A DNA stretch of 11,545 bases from Planctomycetota bacterium (lineage in GTDB: Bacteria > Planctomycetota > Phycisphaerae > Sedimentisphaerales > Anaerobacaceae), in assembly GCA_013202635.1 (NCBI GenBank), contig JABMRO010000159.1, forward strand, positions 1-11,545, in the 5' to 3' direction. How positions within the stretch are numbered: the stretch's first letter is position 1; the number at the start of each line of letters is the position of its first letter. This document shows positions 5,411 through 11,545 of the stretch, one piece after another. Under the pieces are notes generated by a model that was given only the letters and a program-made list of their open reading frames with translations, was not told the origin of the DNA and made no database searches. The position numbers and the translations under genes were made by a program.

Positions 5411-7948
5411 TTATGGCCCGGAAACGACATCCTTCAATATCGCGAACTGTATGTCGAATACCTTCCGCAGCTCGTCATCCGGTACAACGTCACCTGTGAC
5501 ACCCATATAGGCATCTGCAAATCGCGAACCGAACCCGACAATGGTTACTGTCCCCTTGCCGTGACGAGCCCTTGCAATCACAGGTACGTTTGTCACCGTC
5601 GCTACTGGCTCCCCTCCCTTGATTTCACAGGTTGAGTCGATTTGTATCACAGGCCAATTCTCCGGCGCTTTCAACTGGCCCCTGAGTTGCATATTTGGAG
5701 TCACAGTCAGTCCAAACGGGTACAGCAGACTGTTTGCGGTTGACCCGGTATTTGCCGGAGAGTCCAGGATGAGCACTTTTCCGCCCAGCTCGACATAATT
5801 GACCAGCTCCTCGCGGAAATTATTCGTGACTGTCTGATTGGGGTCTAAAAACACCACAAGGTCACCGCTCAGTGCATCGGTGCCGCGTCTGCGGGAAGTG
5901 AAGTAACCAAGACGCAATATCCACCGTTCGAAAATCCCGAAACCTTTCTGCTTCCCTGAGATGAATCCGCTCTTGGACAAAGGTCCGTTACAGACAGTAC
6001 GATCAATAGCAACTTTAACCATAGGGCGAACCGCCTTTGGAAGGCTCATGGAATTCCGGTGAATTGCTCGTGTACCTGCTGCTGCAATCGACCAGCCGAA
6101 CACCACCGAGCAGATTACAACCAACCAGGCCACACTCTTTTTTCGGCAGAGCATAAGTCCATAGGTAAGAAGTGGAAGTCCCAAAATGATTAGAAATAAT
6201 TGTAACGGGTAAGGGCTGCTGCGGTGATTAAGCCATTCGAGCATGCCGAGCATTAATTCGGCCTTTCCGGGTTCAAAGGTTGCGAAATTGGAAAAAATTG
6301 TCGAATCAGTAAAAGCTGCGACCCGGCCTTTACCGCGGTTTGTTGTCCACAATTGTACGAAAGCGCCATATCGCATCTCCGCCTTATCTTCGACCTGAGG
6401 ATAAAAATTACTCGCGTGATAATCAGCCAGAAGATTTTTCAGGCCCGTAGAACGAATGGCCGCTCGGCCGGAACTTAGTCCGGGGCTAATGGAGCAGGAA
6501 ACCGCAAAATCGAGCGGGGGCATGTCCTGGACTATTGGGTGGGGCACTAACGGAGGATTGTATAGTTGAGTAAAAACCGTATCGATGCCGAATAAACAAT
6601 CGTAACGAAAACTGAAGCCGAAAATCTTTGCTATATCATTTATATTTGTGCCGGTATTATAGACGTTTGTGTGTTCGCCGATGAGCAGCAGACCCCCGCC
6701 ACGTTCGACAAATCGCTCTATTGCTGCTATTTCTTTCTGTTCGTATCGTTTGGTCGGAACCTTGACGACAAGAACATCACAATTCATAAGTACCGCATCG
6801 TCGATAGCAGTCTCAAGGCGGGCCGTCTCATAGAAGTGTGAAATGTAATCGTAGATGCAGTAAAAGTTGTATCCGGAGTCATGCCCGTACCATTCCGTAT
6901 CAAAGGGTTTATCGGTTGGTTCCCAGGTCGAGTGATATTCATCGACCCAAACCCGGCCCTCTTTGCGCCGTCCCGGCACATCCAAAAGCATGCCCATAAT
7001 CAACATGAAACTCCCCGCAAGGGTCAGAGCAATTGCCCTGAGATGTTTTGGACACTTCACACTTGGTTCCGAAACAAATGCTCGCCGTCCACCAAACGGT
7101 GTGTGAATGAAACGCAGGCTTAGAAGAATTGGTCCCAACAAAAAAGCCATCAGGAGCCATGGATTCCAGAATTGGTTTATTAAAACCAGTTCCGCATCAT
7201 ATTTGGTTCGAAGTGCACGATGCATGAAAATCGATATTAATATGGCTGTGCGAACAGGCAGCCAGGCGGCAATCAATATGACGAAAGCTGCCAGACGTTT
7301 TCTTAAGCGAGGTATTTTTTTGCCTGTCTGCATCGGTGATTGTGCAGGTATGGGTGATGATTGGCTTGCAGATTTCCAGAAACACAGCATCGCAATCCCG
7401 CCGAACAGGAAGGCTAATGTTGGTGGGTCTAAAAGCAGTTCCCATGTAGTCCCAAGGCAGTGGGAGCTTCTCGGAGTGTATAAGGCAAGATTAGTACCGG
7501 CCAATCCTGCCCGGATACCTAACAGCCGTGAAATCGAATAAAGCAGACCGGGCCATGGCCACGGAAGCTCATGTGATCTTGCAGTGACGTACTCGTAGCC
7601 GAGAATCCCAAGTGATTGTACCGTCAGGATGATTCCCCCTAATATGAGCGCTGGGGCAAGAACTCCGGGCCAGCGGCGGGGAATCGGCAAGGCACCAAGT
7701 ACAAGGCCGGAAAAGATAAGCAATAGTGCCATACGGTACGGCCACGGTGCCAAAAAGACAGCGGGAAGCAGCAACAGGGCTGCTGCTGATTCGATAACTG
7801 TTGGCCTGCGAATGTCCACCCCAATGAGCAGTGCAGTTCCGGCCGATACAAGTATCGCCCAGAGAAGCCACTGGGCACTATGGTAGTAGCTAAGCCCAAA
7901 TAGCCACGAGGTACTCAATAATGCTAAGCCAATCCAGGCCCTTATCAA
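5411..7948 (-). CDS. Large membrane protein, paralog 2: exosortase-like TM block plus two DUF4350/GATase-like domains
   Basis: An 845-residue protein, second gene of a two-gene unit. Residues 1-325 hold about nine hydrophobic segments (roughly 3-20, 26-44, 51-66, 72-88, 96-118, 173-191, 216-240, 255-279, 304-322). Residues 330-575 form a soluble domain opening VWVDEYHSTWEPTDKPFDTEWYG, with the core DVLVVKVP (391-398), VERGGGLLLIGEHT (414-427) and GKGRVAAFTDS (539-549), as in DUF4350-type GATase-like domains. Two more helices (580-600, 604-624) lead to a second, similar domain (640-840) with DLVVFLDPN, VELGGKVLILDSP (719-731) and HGKGTVTIVGFG (796-807). No nucleophile cysteine sits in either elbow, so binding rather than amidotransfer is expected. 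Within the TM block, LLGIRAGLAG (142-151), LPVRTAILIS (230-239) and the following segment line up with exosortase regions; Arg233 could be the conserved Arg, but the catalytic Cys and His have no clear counterpart. The start is TTG, supported by AGGAGG 7 nt upstream and by a 4-base overlap with the preceding stop. The role is unknown. Confidence 0.8.
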   Translation of the reverse strand: MIRAWIGLALLSTSWLFGLSYYHSAQWLLWAILVSAGTALLIGVDIRRPTVIESAAALLLLPAVFLAPWPYRMALLLIFSGLVLGALPIPRRWPGVLAPALILGGIILTVQSLGILGYEYVTARSHELPWPWPGLLYSISRLLGIRAGLAGTNLALYTPRSSHCLGTTWELLLDPPTLAFLFGGIAMLCFWKSASQSSPIPAQSPMQTGKKIPRLRKRLAAFVILIAAWLPVRTAILISIFMHRALRTKYDAELVLINQFWNPWLLMAFLLGPILLSLRFIHTPFGGRRAFVSEPSVKCPKHLRAIALTLAGSFMLIMGMLLDVPGRRKEGRVWVDEYHSTWEPTDKPFDTEWYGHDSGYNFYCIYDYISHFYETARLETAIDDAVLMNCDVLVVKVPTKRYEQKEIAAIERFVERGGGLLLIGEHTNVYNTGTNINDIAKIFGFSFRYDCLFGIDTVFTQLYNPPLVPHPIVQDMPPLDFAVSCSISPGLSSGRAAIRSTGLKNLLADYHASNFYPQVEDKAEMRYGAFVQLWTTNRGKGRVAAFTDSTIFSNFATFEPGKAELMLGMLEWLNHRSSPYPLQLFLIILGLPLLTYGLMLCRKKSVAWLVVICSVVFGWSIAAAGTRAIHRNSMSLPKAVRPMVKVAIDRTVCNGPLSKSGFISGKQKGFGIFERWILRLGYFTSRRRGTDALSGDLVVFLDPNQTVTNNFREELVNYVELGGKVLILDSPANTGSTANSLLYPFGLTVTPNMQLRGQLKAPENWPVIQIDSTCEIKGGEPVATVTNVPVIARARHGKGTVTIVGFGSRFADAYMGVTGDVVPDDELRKVFDIQFAILKDVVSGP

Positions 7949-10581
7949 TTTGCTGCCTCCTGATCAGGTATATTCGATGTCGTTCCGTTATTTGCAGGTT
8001 CAGGTACGCTCCCCAAAGCCGGAGGAATCCACATCTCCTGGTCTCGAAGTTGTGTGATGAACCATCGCCAGAAGTCGGCATTCTCCCGCATACCTTCGAA
8101 CGGTTCCCCTCCTTCCCATTCGAGATTCTTGTTGGCAACAAAGCATGTGTCTCCAATGACCACAACTTTACCGGCTCCGAGTTCACGTAAAGTGATAACC
8201 GGCAAATTATTGTGTCCATATGTGATTACCCGGGCGGTTGGGTCGTTACAACTTATCGGCCAGGCCGCGTGAAAACGAACATGAACACGTTGGTCTTCCG
8301 AACTCAGATATGGAGATTTGAAGTGTCCCATAACTTCAGGTTCAACGGGATTTGGCCCGGGATTGCCGATACTAAATCCAAGCATCGAAAGCAGTGAACG
8401 GCTGGAGCCTGCCCCATCCAGTCCCGCCATAAGAATGAATGTCCCGCCGTTAAGCACGAATTCCCTTATCGCAGCTTGTTCGGTCTTCGAAAAACTGCGG
8501 GAAGGCGCAACCGATACCAAAAGGTCCGACCGTACAAGCCGCTCGGCAGTCAACTCTGGAAGAGAAAGAGTAAGATATCCGTTCCGCATGAGTGTAAGAA
8601 TAAATCCCCCGATGCCGTCAGGACGCCATGATTCCCCGCTGTTTGCTTCCAGGTGAGATGTGTCGATGTAAGCCAGGTTATTGGGTAATTTATATCGCCC
8701 GTCGGGAAGAATCTCGCTGGCGCTGCGGCTGATTGCAGTAGAGGCGGCAAGTGAGCCTGCTAAGCATAATGTTATCAAAATAACTCTGCCCTCGCTTGTT
8801 TGCCGGGTCAAAAGGCCCAGGAGCAGTCCACAGCTCAATATACCGAGAAACTGCCGCCATACAGGGTGTGCATTTCTTTTCCCGCCGGCCAGATAACCAA
8901 ACAGTCGCGAGTTAAAAACATGCGAGCTGACGTTGATACCGTTCGTCAGGCCCGATGTGTCGCCGAATGCAATGACGCGTCCTTTTCCAAGCGGCTGCTC
9001 GGCTACGAGAATCAGGTCGCCGAGTTTCTCGCCTGAATCGTAGTGACCGTTGCCCATCATTGCCCGGCCGCTTCCTTCATCTCCCATGTCCGACCATCCC
9101 CATCGTCCAATTAACAACGGACGCGCAGGCCAGTTTGTTTCGAGAGAAGCACCAATAACCACACCAAACTGATTGCGTTCGTCAGGGACGCCTGTTGTCG
9201 CCGGGTGGGCAATTGCCTCGTATGACTGCAGCCAGCCGCCAACTGTGAATGTGCCCGAATCGAACTCGACTCGTATTGAAGTCGGCTCCAGCACTTCATT
9301 GAAACGATTGTTTCCATTTTCATCCCGGGTAGTGTGCTCGCCCATTACCAGAAGTGAGCCGCCACGATGTACAAAATCCCATATACGTTCAAGCTGACCC
9401 TCGGCCCATGGATCATCAGGAAAAAGCAGCACTAAAGCATCGGCATCCTGAAGGTCCTTATCTGATAAATCGGGCGATATCAGAGTGCTGGCTCCAAGGC
9501 TTTCGATAAAGACCGGAAGCATTCCATACATTCCACTCGATAGTCTGCCATACTGACCGTGCATTGGTTTAAGCCAGTTAAGAAATCCCTTCTCATAGAA
9601 AACAATCTTTTTGCCCTGGAGATCCGGTTTGCCCGGGTAAAGAGCAATTATAACGGGCAACAGGATAGCAAGAACAGGAGCCCCAAATCGCAGTATATAT
9701 TGGTTCCGGGTATAGGCCGTAGAAGCTTTTATATAATTCTGCTCAGTTTCCTCGAACCCGGCAGGCCATCGAAACATAGCTGAGACGGTGAGCAGGTGTA
9801 TCACACAAGCCAGTACGGGCAGGTTCCACGGTATGGCTTTATGGAACAAAACCGCCCAGGACCAGCCTGTTTGCTCAGCCGGCTCGGCTACCACCGCAAG
9901 CAGATGCTGGGTGTATGACATTACAATTAGATAACAGATGTGGCCGCCAATGATGGCCGCAAAACCATAGATCGCCCGTTTCTTCCTTGGTCGTGGGCTG
10001 GATGCCAACCAGAGAATCCAAAGCACACTCATGAGCACAAGGAAATCGAGACCGGCAAAAGTGGCCCCGACATATATAGATTGATGACTGATGAGGCCCC
10101 CGATGTTTCCAAGAGCTCGGCCAAGCAAGTCGGCCATTGACCATACCAAAGGGATACTTGTGCAGGCCATGCGGTAGAGACCAAAGACCGCAGCCGCAAC
10201 AGACACAATGCGCAGCATCTTCTTTGCCTGTCCACGGAAAGTAGCCGCAAGAGAAGCCAGAACAAGCGGGACGCTCATTACATTAATGACCGGCAGGGAC
10301 GAGGATATCATATATGCGGCAAGGCTGGCCATTGCCAGCATAGTGATAAGACCTTTTCTCGCTCGCCAGGGGAAAGGGCGCTGTGCGAAGATTACCACAC
10401 CCAAAGCCGCCAACGTCAGCGCCCGCCGCAGGGGATGCGCTAATAATCCCGTTGAGCCGGCCGCTATCCAGGCAGCCGCCAGACCGGCTATCGCTGCGAT
10501 TACAGGCCCCAGCTCCGATGGTGTCCCTACTGGAGAGCCTGTGGCTAATTCTTCGATTTTTCTTTGCTTATTTCTAACCAC
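7945..10581 (-). CDS. Large membrane protein, paralog 1: exosortase-like TM block plus two DUF4350/GATase-like domains
   Basis: An 878-residue protein, first gene of the unit, with the same layout as its neighbour. Residues 1-320 hold about nine hydrophobic segments (roughly 24-46, 53-68, 77-92, 97-113, 122-143, 171-193, 203-223, 251-268, 298-314). Residues 325-570 are a soluble DUF4350/GATase-like domain with DADALVLLFPDD (379-390), VHRGGSLLVMGEHT (404-417) and GKGRVIAFGDTSGLTN (532-547). Two helices (573-591, 598-616) follow, then a second domain (630-845) with YIDTSHLEAN (638-647), SDLLVSVAPS (685-694), LNGGTFILMAGLDG (710-723) and GAGKVVVIGDT (802-812). A hydrophilic C-terminal tail ends it. 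In the TM block, ADLLGRALGNIGG (150-162), VGATFAGLDFLVL (171-183), GGHICYLIV (212-220) and FHKAIPW (246-252) follow the order and spacing of exosortase motifs (Cys-Ser-Gly-Leu, Asn-x-x-Arg, His-x-x-x-Gly-Trp), with Phe175 where the Cys should be and His247 kept. The start is GTG right after an in-frame TGA; the promoter lies directly against it. Function unknown. Confidence 0.8.
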   Translation of the reverse strand: MVRNKQRKIEELATGSPVGTPSELGPVIAAIAGLAAAWIAAGSTGLLAHPLRRALTLAALGVVIFAQRPFPWRARKGLITMLAMASLAAYMISSSLPVINVMSVPLVLASLAATFRGQAKKMLRIVSVAAAVFGLYRMACTSIPLVWSMADLLGRALGNIGGLISHQSIYVGATFAGLDFLVLMSVLWILWLASSPRPRKKRAIYGFAAIIGGHICYLIVMSYTQHLLAVVAEPAEQTGWSWAVLFHKAIPWNLPVLACVIHLLTVSAMFRWPAGFEETEQNYIKASTAYTRNQYILRFGAPVLAILLPVIIALYPGKPDLQGKKIVFYEKGFLNWLKPMHGQYGRLSSGMYGMLPVFIESLGASTLISPDLSDKDLQDADALVLLFPDDPWAEGQLERIWDFVHRGGSLLVMGEHTTRDENGNNRFNEVLEPTSIRVEFDSGTFTVGGWLQSYEAIAHPATTGVPDERNQFGVVIGASLETNWPARPLLIGRWGWSDMGDEGSGRAMMGNGHYDSGEKLGDLILVAEQPLGKGRVIAFGDTSGLTNGINVSSHVFNSRLFGYLAGGKRNAHPVWRQFLGILSCGLLLGLLTRQTSEGRVILITLCLAGSLAASTAISRSASEILPDGRYKLPNNLAYIDTSHLEANSGESWRPDGIGGFILTLMRNGYLTLSLPELTAERLVRSDLLVSVAPSRSFSKTEQAAIREFVLNGGTFILMAGLDGAGSSRSLLSMLGFSIGNPGPNPVEPEVMGHFKSPYLSSEDQRVHVRFHAAWPISCNDPTARVITYGHNNLPVITLRELGAGKVVVIGDTCFVANKNLEWEGGEPFEGMRENADFWRWFITQLRDQEMWIPPALGSVPEPANNGTTSNIPDQEAAN
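7956..7961 (-). promoter_or_regulatory. Ribosome binding site deciding a TTG start
   Basis: AGGAGG on the minus strand lies inside the end of the upstream gene, 7 nt before the TTG at 7948. That TTG overlaps the upstream TGA stop (bases 7945-7948 read TTGA), the pattern of translational coupling. Confidence 0.75.
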
Positions 10582-10588
10582 TCAGTGG

Positions 10589-10616
10589 ATTATACCTCAT
10601 ATCATACCCTATGCAA
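10589..10616 (-). promoter_or_regulatory. Promoter of the two-gene membrane unit, apparently leaderless
   Basis: On the minus strand a perfect TATAAT (10589-10594) follows TTGCAT (10611-10616; 3 of 6) with a 16-base spacer. Transcription would start about 7 nt downstream of the -10 box, at 10582-10583, immediately before the GTG start at 10581. No Shine-Dalgarno sequence is present, and an in-frame TGA directly before the GTG rules out a longer protein. Confidence 0.5.
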
Positions 10617-10820
10617 TAAGAAAAACTTGTATGCCGGACGAACGGTTGAGTGAATTGATATTCGGATTGTCACCTTTCCCCGAAGATACTTTGCTTTACT
10701 TTTCGGAGCATTGGCCTCGGAATACACGATGAGTGTTTTTCTGTCTCATAACGGATAAATACTGACAAAACAGTAAATAAGCTCATTTCCTCAGGAGGCT
10801 GCAACCGACCATAATATGCC

Positions 10821-10856
10821 TGAACCATTGCATTGGTAACTTAACGCAATGGTTCA
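10821..10856 (-). terminator. 11-bp perfect inverted repeat downstream of the Cys-rich gene
   Basis: TGAACCATTGC (10821-10831) and GCAATGGTTCA (10846-10856) are perfectly complementary across a 14-nt loop. The hairpin begins 44 nt after the stop of the minus-strand repeat gene, a sensible place for a transcript end, but no T-run follows on either strand. It may be an mRNA-stabilising 3' structure, a factor-dependent end or a binding site. Confidence 0.35.
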
Positions 10857-10899
10857 AGTTCACAATCTTTCAGTCTAAGTTTTTAATTTGCCCCACACT

Positions 10900-11545
10900 T
10901 CAAAACGCTTTTGCTATCGGCTTTGTTATAATAGTGGGACATTTTACATCTATCGCCGGACATTCCGCCATAACAGGATAGTACTCTGTCATCAGCCCTG
11001 TCCCAAACGGCCACGGCGGTCCTGGTTCGCAACTTCCCGTTGGTGAGTGGGGCGGACATACAGTTTGGTCAGGTGGGCACTGAGTAGGCTCAGATGGACA
11101 CCAAGTCGGAACAAACTGGGGACATTTTGTTTGTACTACCGGGCAATGAGTCGGCTCTTGGGGAAATATTGTCTCCTGCTGGCACGGCTGCGTCGGATCA
11201 AAGGGACACTGAGTCTCCACAACAGGACACTTTGTCGATTCTTCCGGGCACTTGGTATCCACGGGCGGACACTTCGTATCTACCTGGTTACATTGGGTCT
11301 CTGTTGGCGGACACTTTGTCTGCACCGTCGGGCAATTTGTTTCCGAGAGCGGACATATCGTTTTTGAGACAGGGCACTGTGTATTAGATGGCGGACATTG
11401 AGTATTTACTGTTGGGCACTGTGTCTGCACTGGTGGACACTTTGTCTCCGCCGTCGGGCAATTTGTTTCCGAGAGCGGACATATCGTTTTTGAGACAGGG
11501 CACTGTGTATTAGACGGCGGACATTGAGTATTTACTGTTGGGCAC
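10900..11545 (-). CDS. Cys-Pro heptapeptide-repeat protein, C-terminal part (5' end beyond window)
   Basis: The frame is open from the window edge (first full codon at 11544) to TGA at 10900-10902: 214 visible residues with no start inside the window. An internal GTG at 11430 only encodes a repeat valine. Almost the whole visible part is a seven-residue repeat CPxxxT(Q/K/x), such as CPTVNTQ, CPPSNTQ, CPVSKTI, CPLSETN, CPPVDTK, CPVVETQ. About 25 of 214 residues are Cys, mostly every seventh. The repeat becomes irregular towards the C-terminus (an FPQEPTH unit without Cys, an eight-residue unit), then a non-repeat stretch PPWPFGTGLMTEYYPVMAE and a last pair CPAIDVKCPTIITK, ending PIAKAF. There is no C-terminal anchor. 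The opposite strand has stops in each frame. I do not recognise the family. A secreted, disulfide-bonded wall or appendage component is an inference from composition; metal binding is an alternative. Confidence 0.7.
   Translation of the reverse strand, partial: CPTVNTQCPPSNTQCPVSKTICPLSETNCPTAETKCPPVQTQCPTVNTQCPPSNTQCPVSKTICPLSETNCPTVQTKCPPTETQCNQVDTKCPPVDTKCPEESTKCPVVETQCPFDPTQPCQQETIFPQEPTHCPVVQTKCPQFVPTWCPSEPTQCPPDQTVCPPHSPTGSCEPGPPWPFGTGLMTEYYPVMAECPAIDVKCPTIITKPIAKAF
11305..11545 (-). repeat. 126-bp tandem duplication inside the Cys-Pro repeat gene
   Basis: Bases 11305-11419 and 11431-11545 match at 111 of 115 positions with a period of exactly 126 bp, or six heptapeptides. Two of the four differences are silent (CCA/CCG prolines); the other two change Val-Gln to Ala-Glu. 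The second copy runs into the window edge, so more copies may follow. The remaining repeat units are much more diverged at DNA level. Confidence 0.85.

Larger units (their letters stand above)
10582..10899. other. Intergenic stretch between the membrane unit and the Cys-rich gene
   Basis: This 318-base stretch has no credible gene. It holds the minus-strand promoter (10589-10616), a small 5-bp hairpin TACTG/CAGTA near 10760-10775, an isolated AGGAGG at 10793-10798 followed only by a 7-codon frame, and a strong 11-bp inverted repeat (10821-10856). Confidence 0.6.

Noticed and set aside
7107..7541. 144-codon open frame on the + strand
   Set aside because: Antisense to the membrane block of the 845-aa protein, with Arg/Lys-rich composition typical of a reverse-complement shadow.
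10208..10732. 174-codon open frame on the + strand over the start of the 878-aa gene
   Set aside because: It lies mostly antisense to the clearly coding N-terminal membrane block, has no ribosome site and no protein-like pattern; it is a shadow of the minus-strand gene.
11047..11367. Two + strand frames of about 100 codons across the Cys-Pro repeat
   Set aside because: They arise because a 21-bp repeat keeps several frames open. Both close within the repeat, whereas the minus frame is open through the window edge and shows a regular peptide repeat.
11305..11545. CRISPR array, suggested by regular short repeats
   Set aside because: The periods of 21 and 126 bp are in-frame coding repeats; there are no unique spacers between identical repeats.

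Overview
The window looks like a piece of a planctomycete genome, most likely the class Phycisphaerae (Sedimentisphaerales-like, the kind usually recovered from sediments). The evidence is a protein with a textbook PEP-CTERM tail, a prepilin leader reading GFTLIELL, a secreted beta-helix protein carrying the SPCIDAGDP...INIGAYGGT motif common in that group, moderate GC, and several non-ATG starts. This is inferred from protein style; there is no rRNA or other marker gene. I see no tRNA, rRNA, CRISPR array or insertion sequence.

Left part (1-3815): a secreted right-handed beta-helix protein with an added C-terminal GATase-like domain (+), a small FMN-binding split-barrel protein of the pyridoxamine-phosphate-oxidase-like group (-), and an exported beta-propeller-like protein of the DUF6454 type (+). 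These look like independent transcription units.

Middle (3816-5410): a gene-poor stretch with a promoter in front of a broken prepilin gene (its conserved leader survives, then a one-base frameshift), a 34-codon ORF of unknown nature, and a PEP-CTERM surface protein. Two diverged copies of a ~90-bp repeat lie on either side of the PEP-CTERM gene; the right copy begins at its stop codon.

Right part (5411-10581, minus strand): two adjacent, translationally coupled genes for very large membrane proteins (878 and 845 aa) with the same layout: an N-terminal block of about nine membrane segments, a soluble DUF4350/GATase-like domain with a GGxLLxxGEHT motif, a two-helix linker, and a second such domain. 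They are ancient tandem paralogs. The N-terminal blocks have the spacing and some sequence marks of exosortase/archaeosortase proteins, the enzymes that process PEP-CTERM tails, but the catalytic cysteine is missing in both. This is the best candidate for something undescribed here. The pair has its own promoter, placed so that the mRNA would be leaderless.

Right edge (10900-11545, minus strand): the C-terminal 214 residues of a protein built almost entirely of a seven-residue repeat CPxxxTx, with a nearly identical 126-bp (six-repeat) duplication at the window edge. Its N-terminus lies outside the window.
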